Shown here piece by piece: positions 1-7,736 of a DNA stretch of 10,483 nt. Positions within the stretch are counted from its first letter, which is position 1; the number at the start of each line of letters is the position of its first letter. The translations under genes were made by a program, and so were the position numbers. Below the pieces are notes generated by a model. It did no database searches and had not been told where the DNA came from. It worked only from the letters and a program-made list of their open reading frames with translations. The DNA is from an uncultured Coprococcus sp. (GTDB lineage Bacteria; Bacillota; Clostridia; Lachnospirales; Lachnospiraceae), in NCBI GenBank assembly GCA_900557435.1, contig USSH01000060.1, forward strand, positions 1 through 10,483, read 5' to 3'.

Positions 1-1667
1 TGGAGATCCTCATTCCATTTGTGACCGCCAAGATAATCGATGAGGGAATCAACGGACAGGACATGAGCAAGGTGTATATGTATGGCGGACTCATGCTTGT
101 ACTGGCTTTCCTAAGCCTTTTCTTTGGAGTGATGGCGGGCAAATTCGCTGCCAGCGCATCGACAGGATTCGCGTGTAACCTGAGGGAGGGCATGTACAGG
201 AATGTTCAGGAGTTCTCATTTACCAACATTGACAAATTCAGCACCGCAAGTCTTATAACACGAATGACAACTGATGTGACAAATGTACAGAATGCATATC
301 AGATGCTCATACGAATAGCGGTAAGGGCACCGCTCATGCTCATATGCAGCATGATAATGTGCTTTACCATCAACGTGGAGCTGTCATTTATATTTGTGGC
401 GGCACTTGTGGTTCTTGGATTTGGCCTGTTCTTCATCATATTCAAGGTGACACCTATATTTGACGAGGTGTTCAGAAACTATGATAACCTGAATGCCAGT
501 GTTCAGGAAAATGTATCAGCGATAAGAGTTGTAAAGGCATTTGTCAGGGAAGAATATGAGGATAAGAAGTTTGGAAAGGCAGCAGAGGTCCTTGCGGAAT
601 TGTCCATAAAGGCTGAGAGTTTGCTGGCCTTCAACAATCCTATCATGATGTTCGTTATCTTCACATGTATGATGCTCCTCTCATGGCTCGGAGCGCACTT
701 TATAGTCGGCGGAAGTATGACGACAGGTAATCTCACATCACTTTTCAGCTATGTCATGAGCATGATGATGTCGCTGATGATGTTGTCTATGGTATTTGTC
801 ATGATCTCCATGAGCATGGCGAGCATGAGACGTATATCTGAGGTTCTTGAGGAGACTCCGACCATGACAAATCCTGATGAGCCAATCATGGAGGTTCCTG
901 ACGGAAGAATAGATTTTAACCATGTGGATTTTGTATATAAGGCAGGGAGTGCAGAGGACACGCTGAAGGATATTGATATTCACATAAAGTCTGGAGAGAC
1001 AGTTGGTGTGATAGGTGGAACCGGCTGCGGTAAGTCGACATTTGTCAATCTGATAAGCAGACTTTACGATGTGAAGCCGGACGGTGGTTCGGTCTGTGTC
1101 GGAGGACATGATGTGCGTGATTACGATATGGAGGTCATCCGAAATGAAGTGGCGGTTGTGCTCCAGAAGAATGTGTTGTTCTCAGGCACGATACTTGACA
1201 ACCTGAGATGGGGAAAGGCGGATGCCACGGAGAAAGAGTGCCGTGAGGTGTGCGAGCTTGCCTGTGCGGATGAGTTCATAGACAGGATGCCGGATGGATA
1301 CAACACCTGGATCGAGCAAGGCGGAAACAACGTGTCCGGTGGTCAGAAGCAGAGACTCTGTATTGCCAGAGCGCTGCTCAAGAGTCCGAAGGTACTCATT
1401 CTCGATGATTCCACAAGCGCAGTTGACACCGCTACGGATGCGAAGATCAGGCAGGCATTTGCAACCAAGATACCGAACACCACCAAGATCATCATATCCC
1501 AGAGAATATCAAGTGTGCAGGATGCCGACAGGATCATAGTTCTGGATAACGGAATGGTGAGCGGATTTGACACACATGAAAATCTGCTGAAGAATAACAC
1601 GATATATAAGGAGATCTATGACGTCCAGATGTCAGGCGGCGGAGATTTCGATGAGAAGATGAATTAA
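1..1667 (+). CDS. ABC exporter subunit A (permease-ATPase fusion), 5'-truncated, degenerate ATP site
   Basis: This is a half-transporter of the ABC multidrug/lipid exporter family: a six-helix membrane domain followed by a nucleotide-binding domain. The reading frame is open from base 3 (E-I-L-I-P-F-V-T-A-K), so the true start and about 30-40 residues lie upstream; the GTG at 21 is not a credible start. Counting from that GTG, Walker A GGTGCGKST is at residues 332-340, the signature VSGGQ at 438-442, and Walker B ILDD ends at Asp463, where active ATPases have Glu. The switch-loop His is replaced by Gln494 (ISQRI). These substitutions are known from the degenerate half of heterodimeric exporters such as TM287 and LmrC. 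The stop is 24 bases before the partner gene, so the two are co-transcribed. The substrate (drug, lipid or peptide) cannot be read from the sequence. Family assignment is very secure. Confidence 0.95.
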   Translation, partial: EILIPFVTAKIIDEGINGQDMSKVYMYGGLMLVLAFLSLFFGVMAGKFAASASTGFACNLREGMYRNVQEFSFTNIDKFSTASLITRMTTDVTNVQNAYQMLIRIAVRAPLMLICSMIMCFTINVELSFIFVAALVVLGFGLFFIIFKVTPIFDEVFRNYDNLNASVQENVSAIRVVKAFVREEYEDKKFGKAAEVLAELSIKAESLLAFNNPIMMFVIFTCMMLLSWLGAHFIVGGSMTTGNLTSLFSYVMSMMMSLMMLSMVFVMISMSMASMRRISEVLEETPTMTNPDEPIMEVPDGRIDFNHVDFVYKAGSAEDTLKDIDIHIKSGETVGVIGGTGCGKSTFVNLISRLYDVKPDGGSVCVGGHDVRDYDMEVIRNEVAVVLQKNVLFSGTILDNLRWGKADATEKECREVCELACADEFIDRMPDGYNTWIEQGGNNVSGGQKQRLCIARALLKSPKVLILDDSTSAVDTATDAKIRQAFATKIPNTTKIIISQRISSVQDADRIIVLDNGMVSGFDTHENLLKNNTIYKEIYDVQMSGGGDFDEKMN

Positions 1668-1691
1668 TTATGAAGGAAAGGAGGCAGTGTA

Positions 1692-3638
1692 ATGACAGGA
1701 AATACAGAGAAATACAGTGAAAATAAGATGGATGATAAAGTGGATGCAGGGCTGAAGAGACCTGGAAAGGATCAGGGCAAAAATCCTATGAAGGCACTTG
1801 GCAGGCTGCTCCGATATGTCCTCAAGGAATATAAGCTGGCTTGTATTACTGTTGTGGTCAGCATACTTATATCGGCGCTCGCAATACTGAGCATATCGAT
1901 GTTCATGCAGAAACTTATCGATGTATATATTGAACCGATGATGAAACAGAGTTCACCTGATTATGGACCTCTCGCCCACAGGATGCTGGGGCTTGGTCTT
2001 ATACTTGTGCTGGGAATCATTTGCGCCTACGCATACAACAGGATCATGGTAAATGTGACCCAGGGAACCATGAAGAGGCTCAGAGTTCAGCTCTTTGAGC
2101 GAATGGAATCTCTTCCGATATCTTTCTTTGACACACATGCACATGGAGATATCATGTCGGTGTACACCAATGATGTTGACACACTCCGCCAGGTCATAAG
2201 CCAGAGTATGCCGCAGCTTATCAACTCAAGCATCACATTTATCTCAACACTCATTGCGATGATAATTCTTGATATACCGCTCACGGTGCTTTCAGTCGTC
2301 ATGGTGCTTATCATGATAAAGGCGACGTCGAGCTTGGGCGCGAAGTCGGGAAGATATTTCATGAAGCAGCAGCAGGATCTTGGTAAGGTAAATGGCTATA
2401 TAGAGGAAATGATGAGCGGACAGAAGGTTGTCAAGGTGTTCTGCCACGAAGAAAAGGCATATGACGATTTCTGCAAGTTGAACAGATCTCTTCAGGACAG
2501 CGCCTACAAGGCCAATATGATAGCCAACATTACCATGCCGGTGAATGCGAACCTTGGAAACATAAGCTACGTTCTCTGTGCTGTACTTGGAGGTGTACTT
2601 GCAGTAAATGGCTGGTCAGGGCTTACCATAGGAACACTTGTGGCATTCCTGACGCTTAACAAGAACTTTACGATGCCGGTTACACAGATAAGTCAGCAGA
2701 TCAATGCAATAGTCATGGCGGCTGCCGGAGCTGACAGGGTATTTACCATGACAGACGAGAAACCTGAGGAGGACGAGGGCTATGTTGAGCTGGTAAATGC
2801 AAAGAAGGATGCAAATGGCAATCTCACGGAGACCGAGGAGAGAACCGGACTCTGGGCATGGAGACATAGGCATGAGACAGGTGAAGTGACATATAGGGAA
2901 CTCACAGGTGAGGTTGAATTTGAGAATGTTGATTTCGGTTACAACCCGGATAAGGTAGTTCTGCACGACATAAATATGTATGCAAAGCCTGGTCAGAAGA
3001 TTGCATTTGTCGGAAGTACAGGCGCAGGCAAGACGACTATAACCAATCTGATAAACAGGTTTTACGATATACAGGACGGCAAGATAAGGTACGACAATAT
3101 CAACATAGGCAAGATCAAAAAGCCGGATCTCAGACGAAGTCTTGGTATAGTTCTTCAGGATACACATCTGTTCACAGGAACAGTCATGGATAACATAAGA
3201 TACGGCAAACTGGATGCCACGGATGAGGAGTGCATCAAGGCTGCAAAGCTGGCAAATGCCCACGATTTCATAAAGCGTCTTCCTGACGGCTACAACACAG
3301 TGCTCACCGGAGACGGGGCAAATCTCAGTCAGGGACAGAGACAGCTGCTGGCTATCGCGAGGGCGGCGGTTGCAGATCCACCGGCTCTGATCCTCGATGA
3401 GGCTACATCATCCATTGATACGAGAACCGAGGCAATGGTTTCAAAGGGAATGGATGCCCTCATGGAGGGAAGAACGTCATTTGTCATAGCTCACCGACTT
3501 TCCACGGTCAAGGATGCGGACTGTATCATGGTCATGGAGCAGGGACGCATCATAGAGCGAGGCACCCACGATCAGCTCATTGACATGAAGGGCAGATATT
3601 ATCAGCTGTACACTGGCAAGAAGGCCGTGACAGAATAA
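1692..3638 (+). CDS. ABC exporter subunit B (permease-ATPase fusion), catalytic half
   Basis: This is the second half-transporter of a heterodimeric ABC exporter, 648 residues. ATG 1692 follows AAAGGAGG with good spacing. A charged extension of about 35 residues precedes the first helix. The membrane domain runs to about residue 350, with the hydrophobic segments and cytoplasmic helices typical of type IV exporters. Walker A GSTGAGKTT is at 441-449, the signature LSQGQ at 545-549, Walker B LILDE with catalytic Glu570, and switch His601 (IAHRLST). The canonical Glu and His make this the catalytic subunit, while its signature is non-canonical (Q for the first G). It therefore completes the weak ATP site of subunit A, as known for TM287/288-type pairs. 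A polar insert at about 358-405 separates the membrane and ATPase domains and makes the protein longer than the usual 580-600 residues. Substrate unknown. Confidence 0.96.
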   Translation: MTGNTEKYSENKMDDKVDAGLKRPGKDQGKNPMKALGRLLRYVLKEYKLACITVVVSILISALAILSISMFMQKLIDVYIEPMMKQSSPDYGPLAHRMLGLGLILVLGIICAYAYNRIMVNVTQGTMKRLRVQLFERMESLPISFFDTHAHGDIMSVYTNDVDTLRQVISQSMPQLINSSITFISTLIAMIILDIPLTVLSVVMVLIMIKATSSLGAKSGRYFMKQQQDLGKVNGYIEEMMSGQKVVKVFCHEEKAYDDFCKLNRSLQDSAYKANMIANITMPVNANLGNISYVLCAVLGGVLAVNGWSGLTIGTLVAFLTLNKNFTMPVTQISQQINAIVMAAAGADRVFTMTDEKPEEDEGYVELVNAKKDANGNLTETEERTGLWAWRHRHETGEVTYRELTGEVEFENVDFGYNPDKVVLHDINMYAKPGQKIAFVGSTGAGKTTITNLINRFYDIQDGKIRYDNINIGKIKKPDLRRSLGIVLQDTHLFTGTVMDNIRYGKLDATDEECIKAAKLANAHDFIKRLPDGYNTVLTGDGANLSQGQRQLLAIARAAVADPPALILDEATSSIDTRTEAMVSKGMDALMEGRTSFVIAHRLSTVKDADCIMVMEQGRIIERGTHDQLIDMKGRYYQLYTGKKAVTE

Positions 3639-3656
3639 TCCTCTCCACTTTGTATC

Positions 3657-3714
3657 GGGGGACAGGTACCTCCGTCCCCACAAGCCGCCCAGGGGGACAG
3701 GTACCTCCGTCCCC
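3657..3714. repeat. Two direct copies of a 23-bp GC-rich imperfect palindrome
   Basis: Identical 23-base units lie at 3657-3679 and 3692-3714, separated by 12 bases. Each begins GGGGGACAGGTACC and ends CTCCGTCCCC, so each is itself an imperfect inverted repeat (GGGGAC pairing with GTCCCC around a GGTACC core). The right arm of copy 1 can also pair with the left arm of copy 2, giving a longer hairpin with a small bulge and a 12-base loop. Placement just after the ABC operon, in DNA otherwise AT-richer, resembles REP-type intergenic repeats. The structure could protect or end the upstream mRNA, but no T-run follows. Family and genome copy number are not known from this window. Confidence 0.8.
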
Positions 3715-3752
3715 AGACGAACAGGAATTGTATGCAAAAAACAGAAAATTAC

Positions 3753-3781
3753 TTGCAATTTAAAAGTGTATGTGCTACCAT
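3753..3781 (+). promoter_or_regulatory. Candidate sigma-A promoter for the DUF2798 gene
   Basis: TTGCAA (3753-3758) and TACCAT (3776-3781) are separated by 17 bases. The -10 is preceded by TGC, an extended -10 element. Each hexamer matches the consensus at four of six positions, so the call rests on spacing and the TG motif. A start near 3788 would give a leader of about 79 bases that contains the terminator hairpin at 3810-3846. Confidence 0.45.
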
Positions 3782-3799
3782 AAGGGCAATTAATGGTAG
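3775..3799. promoter_or_regulatory. Perfect 7-bp dyad overlapping the -10 element (operator-like)
   Basis: CTACCAT (3775-3781) and ATGGTAG (3793-3799) are exact inverted arms separated by 11 bases. The left arm contains the candidate -10 hexamer and the right arm lies just past the likely start point, a classic place for a repressor operator. If transcription starts further upstream, the arms could instead form an RNA hairpin. The cognate regulator is not identified in the window. Confidence 0.5.
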
Positions 3800-3809
3800 T
3801 CGCAGTTAA

Positions 3810-3846
3810 GCTCAACGAGATGAAAGTTTCGTTGGGCTTTTTATTT
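3810..3846 (+). terminator. Intrinsic terminator directly ahead of the DUF2798 gene
   Basis: AGCTCAACGA pairs with TCGTTGGGCT (one G-U) across a short loop and is followed by TTTTTATTTT. The hairpin ends only a few bases before the AAGGAGG ribosome binding site at 3851-3857. It may end read-through from the ABC operon, or act as an attenuator if the promoter at 3753-3781 is real. Confidence 0.75.
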
Positions 3847-3866
3847 TCGTAAGGAGGAAAATTATT

Positions 3867-4370
3867 ATGCCACAAAACAAATTACAGGAATTCGTATTCA
3901 CAACCATCATGGCCATGTTCATGGTCTATGGAATGATCTGCTACAATGTAGCGCTTAACACAGGAGGTTTCACCAATCAGACATTTGTCATGGCACTTCA
4001 TGAGATGCCGATCATGTGGCCGATAGCTATTGTGCTGGAGCTTTTCGTGGTTGGAAAGCTTGCACCAATGCTTGCGTTCAAGATCGTGAGACCGACTGAC
4101 AGACCACAGGTGATCACGTTCATGATATCATTCTACATCTGTATAATGATGTGCCCGATCATGAGTCTTATTGCAACCATCCTGTTCAATGATTCAAAGA
4201 GTTTTGGATCATTTGTCCAGACATGGGGAATGAATCTCCCTGTTGCACTGCTCTGGCAGCTCTGCTATTGCGGACCGCTTGTGAGATTGATTTTTAGAAC
4301 TATATTTAAGAAACAGCTTTCGGGAGCAGGATGCGCTGAGACATCAAATGAGCCACAGTCGGAGGCATGA
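3867..4370 (+). CDS. DUF2798-type four-helix membrane protein
   Basis: This integral membrane protein has 167 residues and no known activity. ATG 3867 is set by AAGGAGG at 3851-3857. Four hydrophobic segments are visible at about residues 10-31, 47-69, 82-108 and 118-145, ending in a positively charged cytoplasmic-type tail. The sequence resembles the DUF2798 family (recalled from family knowledge, not searched). The two helix pairs look related: MPIMWPIAIVLELFVVGKLAP in the first half parallels the MNLPVALLWQLCYCGPLVRL stretch of the second, suggesting an internal duplication of the roughly 70-residue DUF2798 unit. It appears monocistronic, with a terminator just upstream and a separate promoter before the next gene. 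No transport or catalytic motif is evident, so function is not proposed. Confidence 0.8.
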   Translation: MPQNKLQEFVFTTIMAMFMVYGMICYNVALNTGGFTNQTFVMALHEMPIMWPIAIVLELFVVGKLAPMLAFKIVRPTDRPQVITFMISFYICIMMCPIMSLIATILFNDSKSFGSFVQTWGMNLPVALLWQLCYCGPLVRLIFRTIFKKQLSGAGCAETSNEPQSEA

Positions 4371-4401
4371 CAATCCGATTTGGCAAGTTTTGCTCAAAGT
4401 G

Positions 4402-4430
4402 TAGACAAGTTATGGGTGAGGTGTTAAAAT
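4402..4430 (+). promoter_or_regulatory. Sigma-A-type promoter of the methyltransferase gene
   Basis: TAGACA (4402-4407) and TAAAAT (4425-4430) each match the consensus at five of six positions, with exactly 17 bases between them. A start near 4437 would give a leader of only about 24 bases to ATG 4461, just enough for the ribosome binding site. The GTG at 4446 would leave almost no leader. Confidence 0.7.
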
Positions 4431-4460
4431 CCGTTCAAAGCATAGGTGGAGAGGCTGTAT

Positions 4461-6515
4461 ATGGGCGAGAAATACATAACATTGGATGAGGTATGCCAAA
4501 TGCTTTCAATATCGAAGGCGACAGGGCGCAACTGGCTCAGACTTGGGAAAATTGAATCACAGAGAGCCATGACGGATGGAAAGGTGTATTTTACTGAGGA
4601 TTATGTCGTAGAGTTGCAGCGGTCGCTTAAAACCGGTAAGCGGAATGCACTTCGCAGCAGGCGGAACAAGGGATATGTATCCGGGAAATGCTTTTACGAC
4701 AGGTATGTATCAGAGGACTGTGAGAGCACAGATGTAGTGAAAAAGCTTGCAGGAATGCTTGTGGAACAAAATATTTGTGTGACAGAAACAGCCATGAGGA
4801 CGTTGCTTTCGGATTGCGCGCTTAAACTTCTGGTAGACATCCCGGAGACAAATGAGATACTTAGAGAGTACATAGACGGCAGACTTGACGTAGGTGTGTG
4901 GAGCATTCTGCTTGACGATATAATTCAGGACAAGAAAGAAATAGAGACATGGATAAGTGAGCATGATGATCTGCTGGATATCAGCTATAAGTTTCAAAAG
5001 GGAGAGGATGTTCTCGGTCTGCTATACATGTCTGTCCGGGATATCGGTGTACGGAAAGCTGCAGGATCATATTTTACGCCAACAGAAATCGTCAGGAATA
5101 TGATAATGGATATCAGTCAGGATCTGGGGGGAGGATTAAAAGGAAAGAAAGTTCTTGACCCGTGCTGTGGAACCGGCAATTTTCTAATACAGTTTTCAGA
5201 AGATGTGGATATATGCAATATACATGCATTTGATACAGATATGCTCAGTGTGCAGCTTGCGCGGTTCAATCTTGCACTTACAAGGATTGCTGGAAGGGAG
5301 AACGGGAAAGCAGAGAGTGATATACGGACTATATGTGAAAATGTAGAGTGCAGGGATTTTCTTGCGAAATCAGAGAATCATATATCGAATATTGTGAAGT
5401 ATGATGTGATCATAGGCAATCCGCCCTGGGGATATAAATTTGACAGTGCAGCACAAAAGGCTTTAAGAGAAAACTATAAAACTGCGGCTGGAAGAGGTGC
5501 GGAGTCGTATGATATATTTGTAGAGCGTGCGCTGGGGCTGCTCGGAGATGACGGAATGCTGGCATTTGTATTGCCAGAGGCGGTGTTGGATGTCAGAAAT
5601 CACAGCGCTGCGCGGCAGATTATAGCGAACACAACAAATGTAAGACGTGTGAGATTCCTCGACAATGTGTTTCATGGAGTGCAGTGCCCGGCGGTTGCGA
5701 TGCATCTCAAAAAGAGTGCGGATCCGGGACATAGCATAGGGGCAAGAATATCCAGAGCCGGTGAAGAATTTGTTATTGGTAGAGACAGACCACTTGGTAT
5801 TGATGGATTCTTACTGAGACTTAATGATGATGAATACAGGCTGCTTGATAAGCTTGATAAAGTAACTGATTGTATATTTTTGCGCGGACAGGCAGATTTT
5901 GCGCTTGGTATAGTGACCGGAGATAACGATAGATACCTGTCGGAAGAGTGTGCAGATGGTATGGAAGGCGTTGTTACCGGTACAGACGTGTACAGATACA
6001 GATATGGTGAGCCGGAGAGGTTCATAGCATCGGATATCTCACTTTATCAGCAGGCGGCTCCTGAAAGAATTTACCGCGCGCCGGAGAAACTGATATACAG
6101 GTTTATCAACCGCCAGCTAGTATTTGCCTACGATGACAGACGATATCTCACATTAAACAGTTGTAATGTGATGATACCGCGTGTGGCGGGACTTGACATG
6201 AAGTACATTATGGCGGTGCTGAACTCCCGTGTGGCGCAGTATATATATGAAAAACGCTACAATGCAGTGAAGGTGCTCAGATCACATATAGAGTCACTGC
6301 CTATTCCGGCAGCAGATGAAAATACACAACGGGATATAATCTCAAAAGTCGATGAGCTGATCCTGGCGGGAACAAATGTGCATGGGACAGACCAAATTGA
6401 GCAGTATAGGGTGTACGATGATATAGACGATATAGTGAGGAATCTGTACTCCGTCACGGATGAGGAATATGAGTTTATAAAGCAGACTTTATCTGGCAAC
6501 AAATATATGTTATAA
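4461..6515 (+). CDS. HTH-fused N6-adenine DNA methyltransferase (TaqI-like), apparently solitary
   Basis: Predicted to transfer methyl from S-adenosylmethionine to adenine N6 in a specific DNA site. The protein is 684 residues from ATG 4461, chosen over an in-frame GTG at 4446 because GGTGGAGAGG (4445-4454) is a ribosome binding site spaced for the ATG. Residues about 4-60 form a MerR/excisionase-like helix-turn-helix (ITLDEVCQMLSISKATGRNWL), and an alpha-helical region follows. Methylase motifs are motif X GSYFTP at 202-207, SAM-binding motif I DPCCGTGNF at 233-241, and catalytic motif IV NPPW at 320-323, in the order seen in gamma-class enzymes. Residues about 571-640 resemble the TaqI_C specificity domain (YIMAVLNSRVAQYIYEKRY). 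No nuclease motif is apparent, and no restriction or specificity gene lies beside it. It could be an orphan regulatory methylase or a restriction remnant; the recognition site is not predictable here. Confidence 0.9.
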   Translation: MGEKYITLDEVCQMLSISKATGRNWLRLGKIESQRAMTDGKVYFTEDYVVELQRSLKTGKRNALRSRRNKGYVSGKCFYDRYVSEDCESTDVVKKLAGMLVEQNICVTETAMRTLLSDCALKLLVDIPETNEILREYIDGRLDVGVWSILLDDIIQDKKEIETWISEHDDLLDISYKFQKGEDVLGLLYMSVRDIGVRKAAGSYFTPTEIVRNMIMDISQDLGGGLKGKKVLDPCCGTGNFLIQFSEDVDICNIHAFDTDMLSVQLARFNLALTRIAGRENGKAESDIRTICENVECRDFLAKSENHISNIVKYDVIIGNPPWGYKFDSAAQKALRENYKTAAGRGAESYDIFVERALGLLGDDGMLAFVLPEAVLDVRNHSAARQIIANTTNVRRVRFLDNVFHGVQCPAVAMHLKKSADPGHSIGARISRAGEEFVIGRDRPLGIDGFLLRLNDDEYRLLDKLDKVTDCIFLRGQADFALGIVTGDNDRYLSEECADGMEGVVTGTDVYRYRYGEPERFIASDISLYQQAAPERIYRAPEKLIYRFINRQLVFAYDDRRYLTLNSCNVMIPRVAGLDMKYIMAVLNSRVAQYIYEKRYNAVKVLRSHIESLPIPAADENTQRDIISKVDELILAGTNVHGTDQIEQYRVYDDIDDIVRNLYSVTDEEYEFIKQTLSGNKYML

Positions 6516-6618
6516 GAGATGGAGACATATGTGATATGACATCTGCAGATAAATGCAAGTGAGTCAAGGCACGGCTAATTGTGCTGATGTTAGTGTAAGA
6601 TGAAAAGAGGAAGAGACT

Positions 6619-7437
6619 ATGAACAATATACTTCTTATAAATGATATGGCAGGCTACGGAAAAGTCGCACTGTCAGCGATGATACCGATATTGTCCAACA
6701 TGAAGTTTCAGGTATACAATCTGCCTACGGCACTTGTGTCAAACACACTGGACTATGGTAAATTCGATATTCTTGAGACCACCGGTTATATGAAGAACAG
6801 CATGAGAGTGTGGGATGAACTTGGATTTGCATTTGACACTATAGCAACAGGATTCCTTGTATCAGAGGAACAGACCAGGCTGGTGGCTGAGTACTGTGAG
6901 AAGAAGAAATCTCAGGGAGCGTTTATATTTGTCGATCCGATCATGGGCGACGATGGCGTACTGTACAATGGTGTCACAGAGAATACTGTGGGATATATGA
7001 GGCAGATGTGTAAGGTGGCGGATCTCATAGTTCCAAACTGTACTGAGGCGGCATTCCTCGCGGGCAAATACATGGACAAGAAAGTCCTGACTATGGCAGA
7101 GGCAGAGGAGCTTGCGCACACACTTCACGGATATGGTGCAAAGACAGTGGTTATCACCAGTGTGAATATAGACGGACAGACAAGCACCCTTATGCTGGAC
7201 GGTGACACTGACAAGATGAACGTGTTCCCATACACGGAGATTCCTGTGAGGTTCCCAGGAACTGGAGATATATTCTCTGCTGTGCTTATAGGAAAGTACA
7301 GGGGTGGATACAACATAGAGGACAGCGTTCAGTCGGCCATGAAAGTTGTCGAAAAGCTCATAGACCTGAACAAGGACAATGTCGATAAGTATAAGGGAAT
7401 CCCCCTTGAGCAGTACATAGAGGTGATAACAAAATGA
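6619..7437 (+). CDS. Pyridoxamine/pyridoxal kinase (PdxK-like, ribokinase fold)
   Basis: This is a cytoplasmic kinase that phosphorylates pyridoxamine, pyridoxal or pyridoxine at the 5' position with ATP, feeding salvage of pyridoxal phosphate. It has 272 residues, a usual family length. ATG 6619 follows AGAGGAAGAG. The N-terminus NNILLINDMAGYGKVAL matches the substrate-binding start of COG2240 kinases. DPIMGDDG carries metal/phosphate contacts, VPNCTEAAFL is the conserved middle motif, and GTGD at 214-217 holds the catalytic Asp217 and anion hole. The C-terminal helix region is intact. Its stop codon overlaps the start of the next gene, so the two are translated together. The sequence fits the clostridial pyridoxamine kinase subgroup better than thiamine-pathway ThiD, which has a different N-terminus; substrate preference among the B6 vitamers is inferred. 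Confidence 0.9.
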   Translation: MNNILLINDMAGYGKVALSAMIPILSNMKFQVYNLPTALVSNTLDYGKFDILETTGYMKNSMRVWDELGFAFDTIATGFLVSEEQTRLVAEYCEKKKSQGAFIFVDPIMGDDGVLYNGVTENTVGYMRQMCKVADLIVPNCTEAAFLAGKYMDKKVLTMAEAEELAHTLHGYGAKTVVITSVNIDGQTSTLMLDGDTDKMNVFPYTEIPVRFPGTGDIFSAVLIGKYRGGYNIEDSVQSAMKVVEKLIDLNKDNVDKYKGIPLEQYIEVITK

Positions 7438-7712
7438 TCAGACCACAGATAAGGATCACACTCATAGATCAAAAGGGACCACATGGATGTCATAGAGGTC
7501 ATAAGATTGGTGATTCATATGACTTTGATACGGAGCGGGGGCAGCTCTGCCCCATGGCTATGCATGTTGCATTCCCATATGTAGACATACTCAGATATGG
7601 CGGAAGTATTCCGGGAAACGAGCCGGGTACAGCGGTGTTTTGCTGCCCTGATGTTGATACGATAAATGTATTCAGGATAGAAGTCGGCAAAGATACAGCT
7701 AAAGAAGAGTGA
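7434..7712 (+). CDS. TIGR04076 family small Cys-containing protein
   Basis: This 92-residue soluble protein has no signal peptide or membrane helix. It matches my recollection of the TIGR04076 family: a C-x-x-G-H-K-x-G-D start (CHRGHKIGDSYDF, about residues 19-31), a central LCPMAMHVAFPYVDILRYGG block, and a late CCPD motif. Conserved cysteines near 19, 39 and 69-70 could bind a metal or be redox active, but this is unproven and the family has no established function. ATG 7434 overlaps the kinase stop (ATGA), a typical translational-coupling junction, so the protein is made together with the B6 kinase. No separate ribosome binding site is obvious, in keeping with coupling. Confidence 0.85.
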   Translation: MIRPQIRITLIDQKGPHGCHRGHKIGDSYDFDTERGQLCPMAMHVAFPYVDILRYGGSIPGNEPGTAVFCCPDVDTINVFRIEVGKDTAKEE

Positions 7713-7736
7713 CATCGGAAGAAAAAAACGTCTTGA

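Noticed and set aside
21..23. GTG at 21 as the start of the first ABC gene
   Set aside because: The frame continues upstream with typical exporter sequence (EILIPF), there is no ribosome binding site, and the start would cut the first membrane helix.
2616..3263. Open frame of 215 codons on the - strand
   Set aside because: It lies wholly inside the ABC subunit B gene, antisense to its conserved ATPase motifs, and its translation shows no recognisable domain.
3477..3875. Open frame of 132 codons on the - strand across the intergenic repeats
   Set aside because: It spans the GC-rich repeats, a terminator and the end of the ABC gene. No family is recognised; it arises from the repeat lacking stops.
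4446..4460. GTG at 4446 as the methyltransferase start
   Set aside because: It falls within the ribosome binding site used by ATG 4461 and would leave almost no leader after the promoter at 4402-4430.
6573..6585. GGCTAATTGTGCT shared with 7879-7891
   Set aside because: The second copy is inside the coding sequence of a membrane helix and no flanking similarity exists, so it is most likely chance.
6516..6618. Promoter for the pyridoxamine kinase gene
   Set aside because: TAAGAT at 6596-6601 resembles a -10, but no acceptable -35 is found at 16-18 bases. The gap has only weak inverted repeats, so no call was made.
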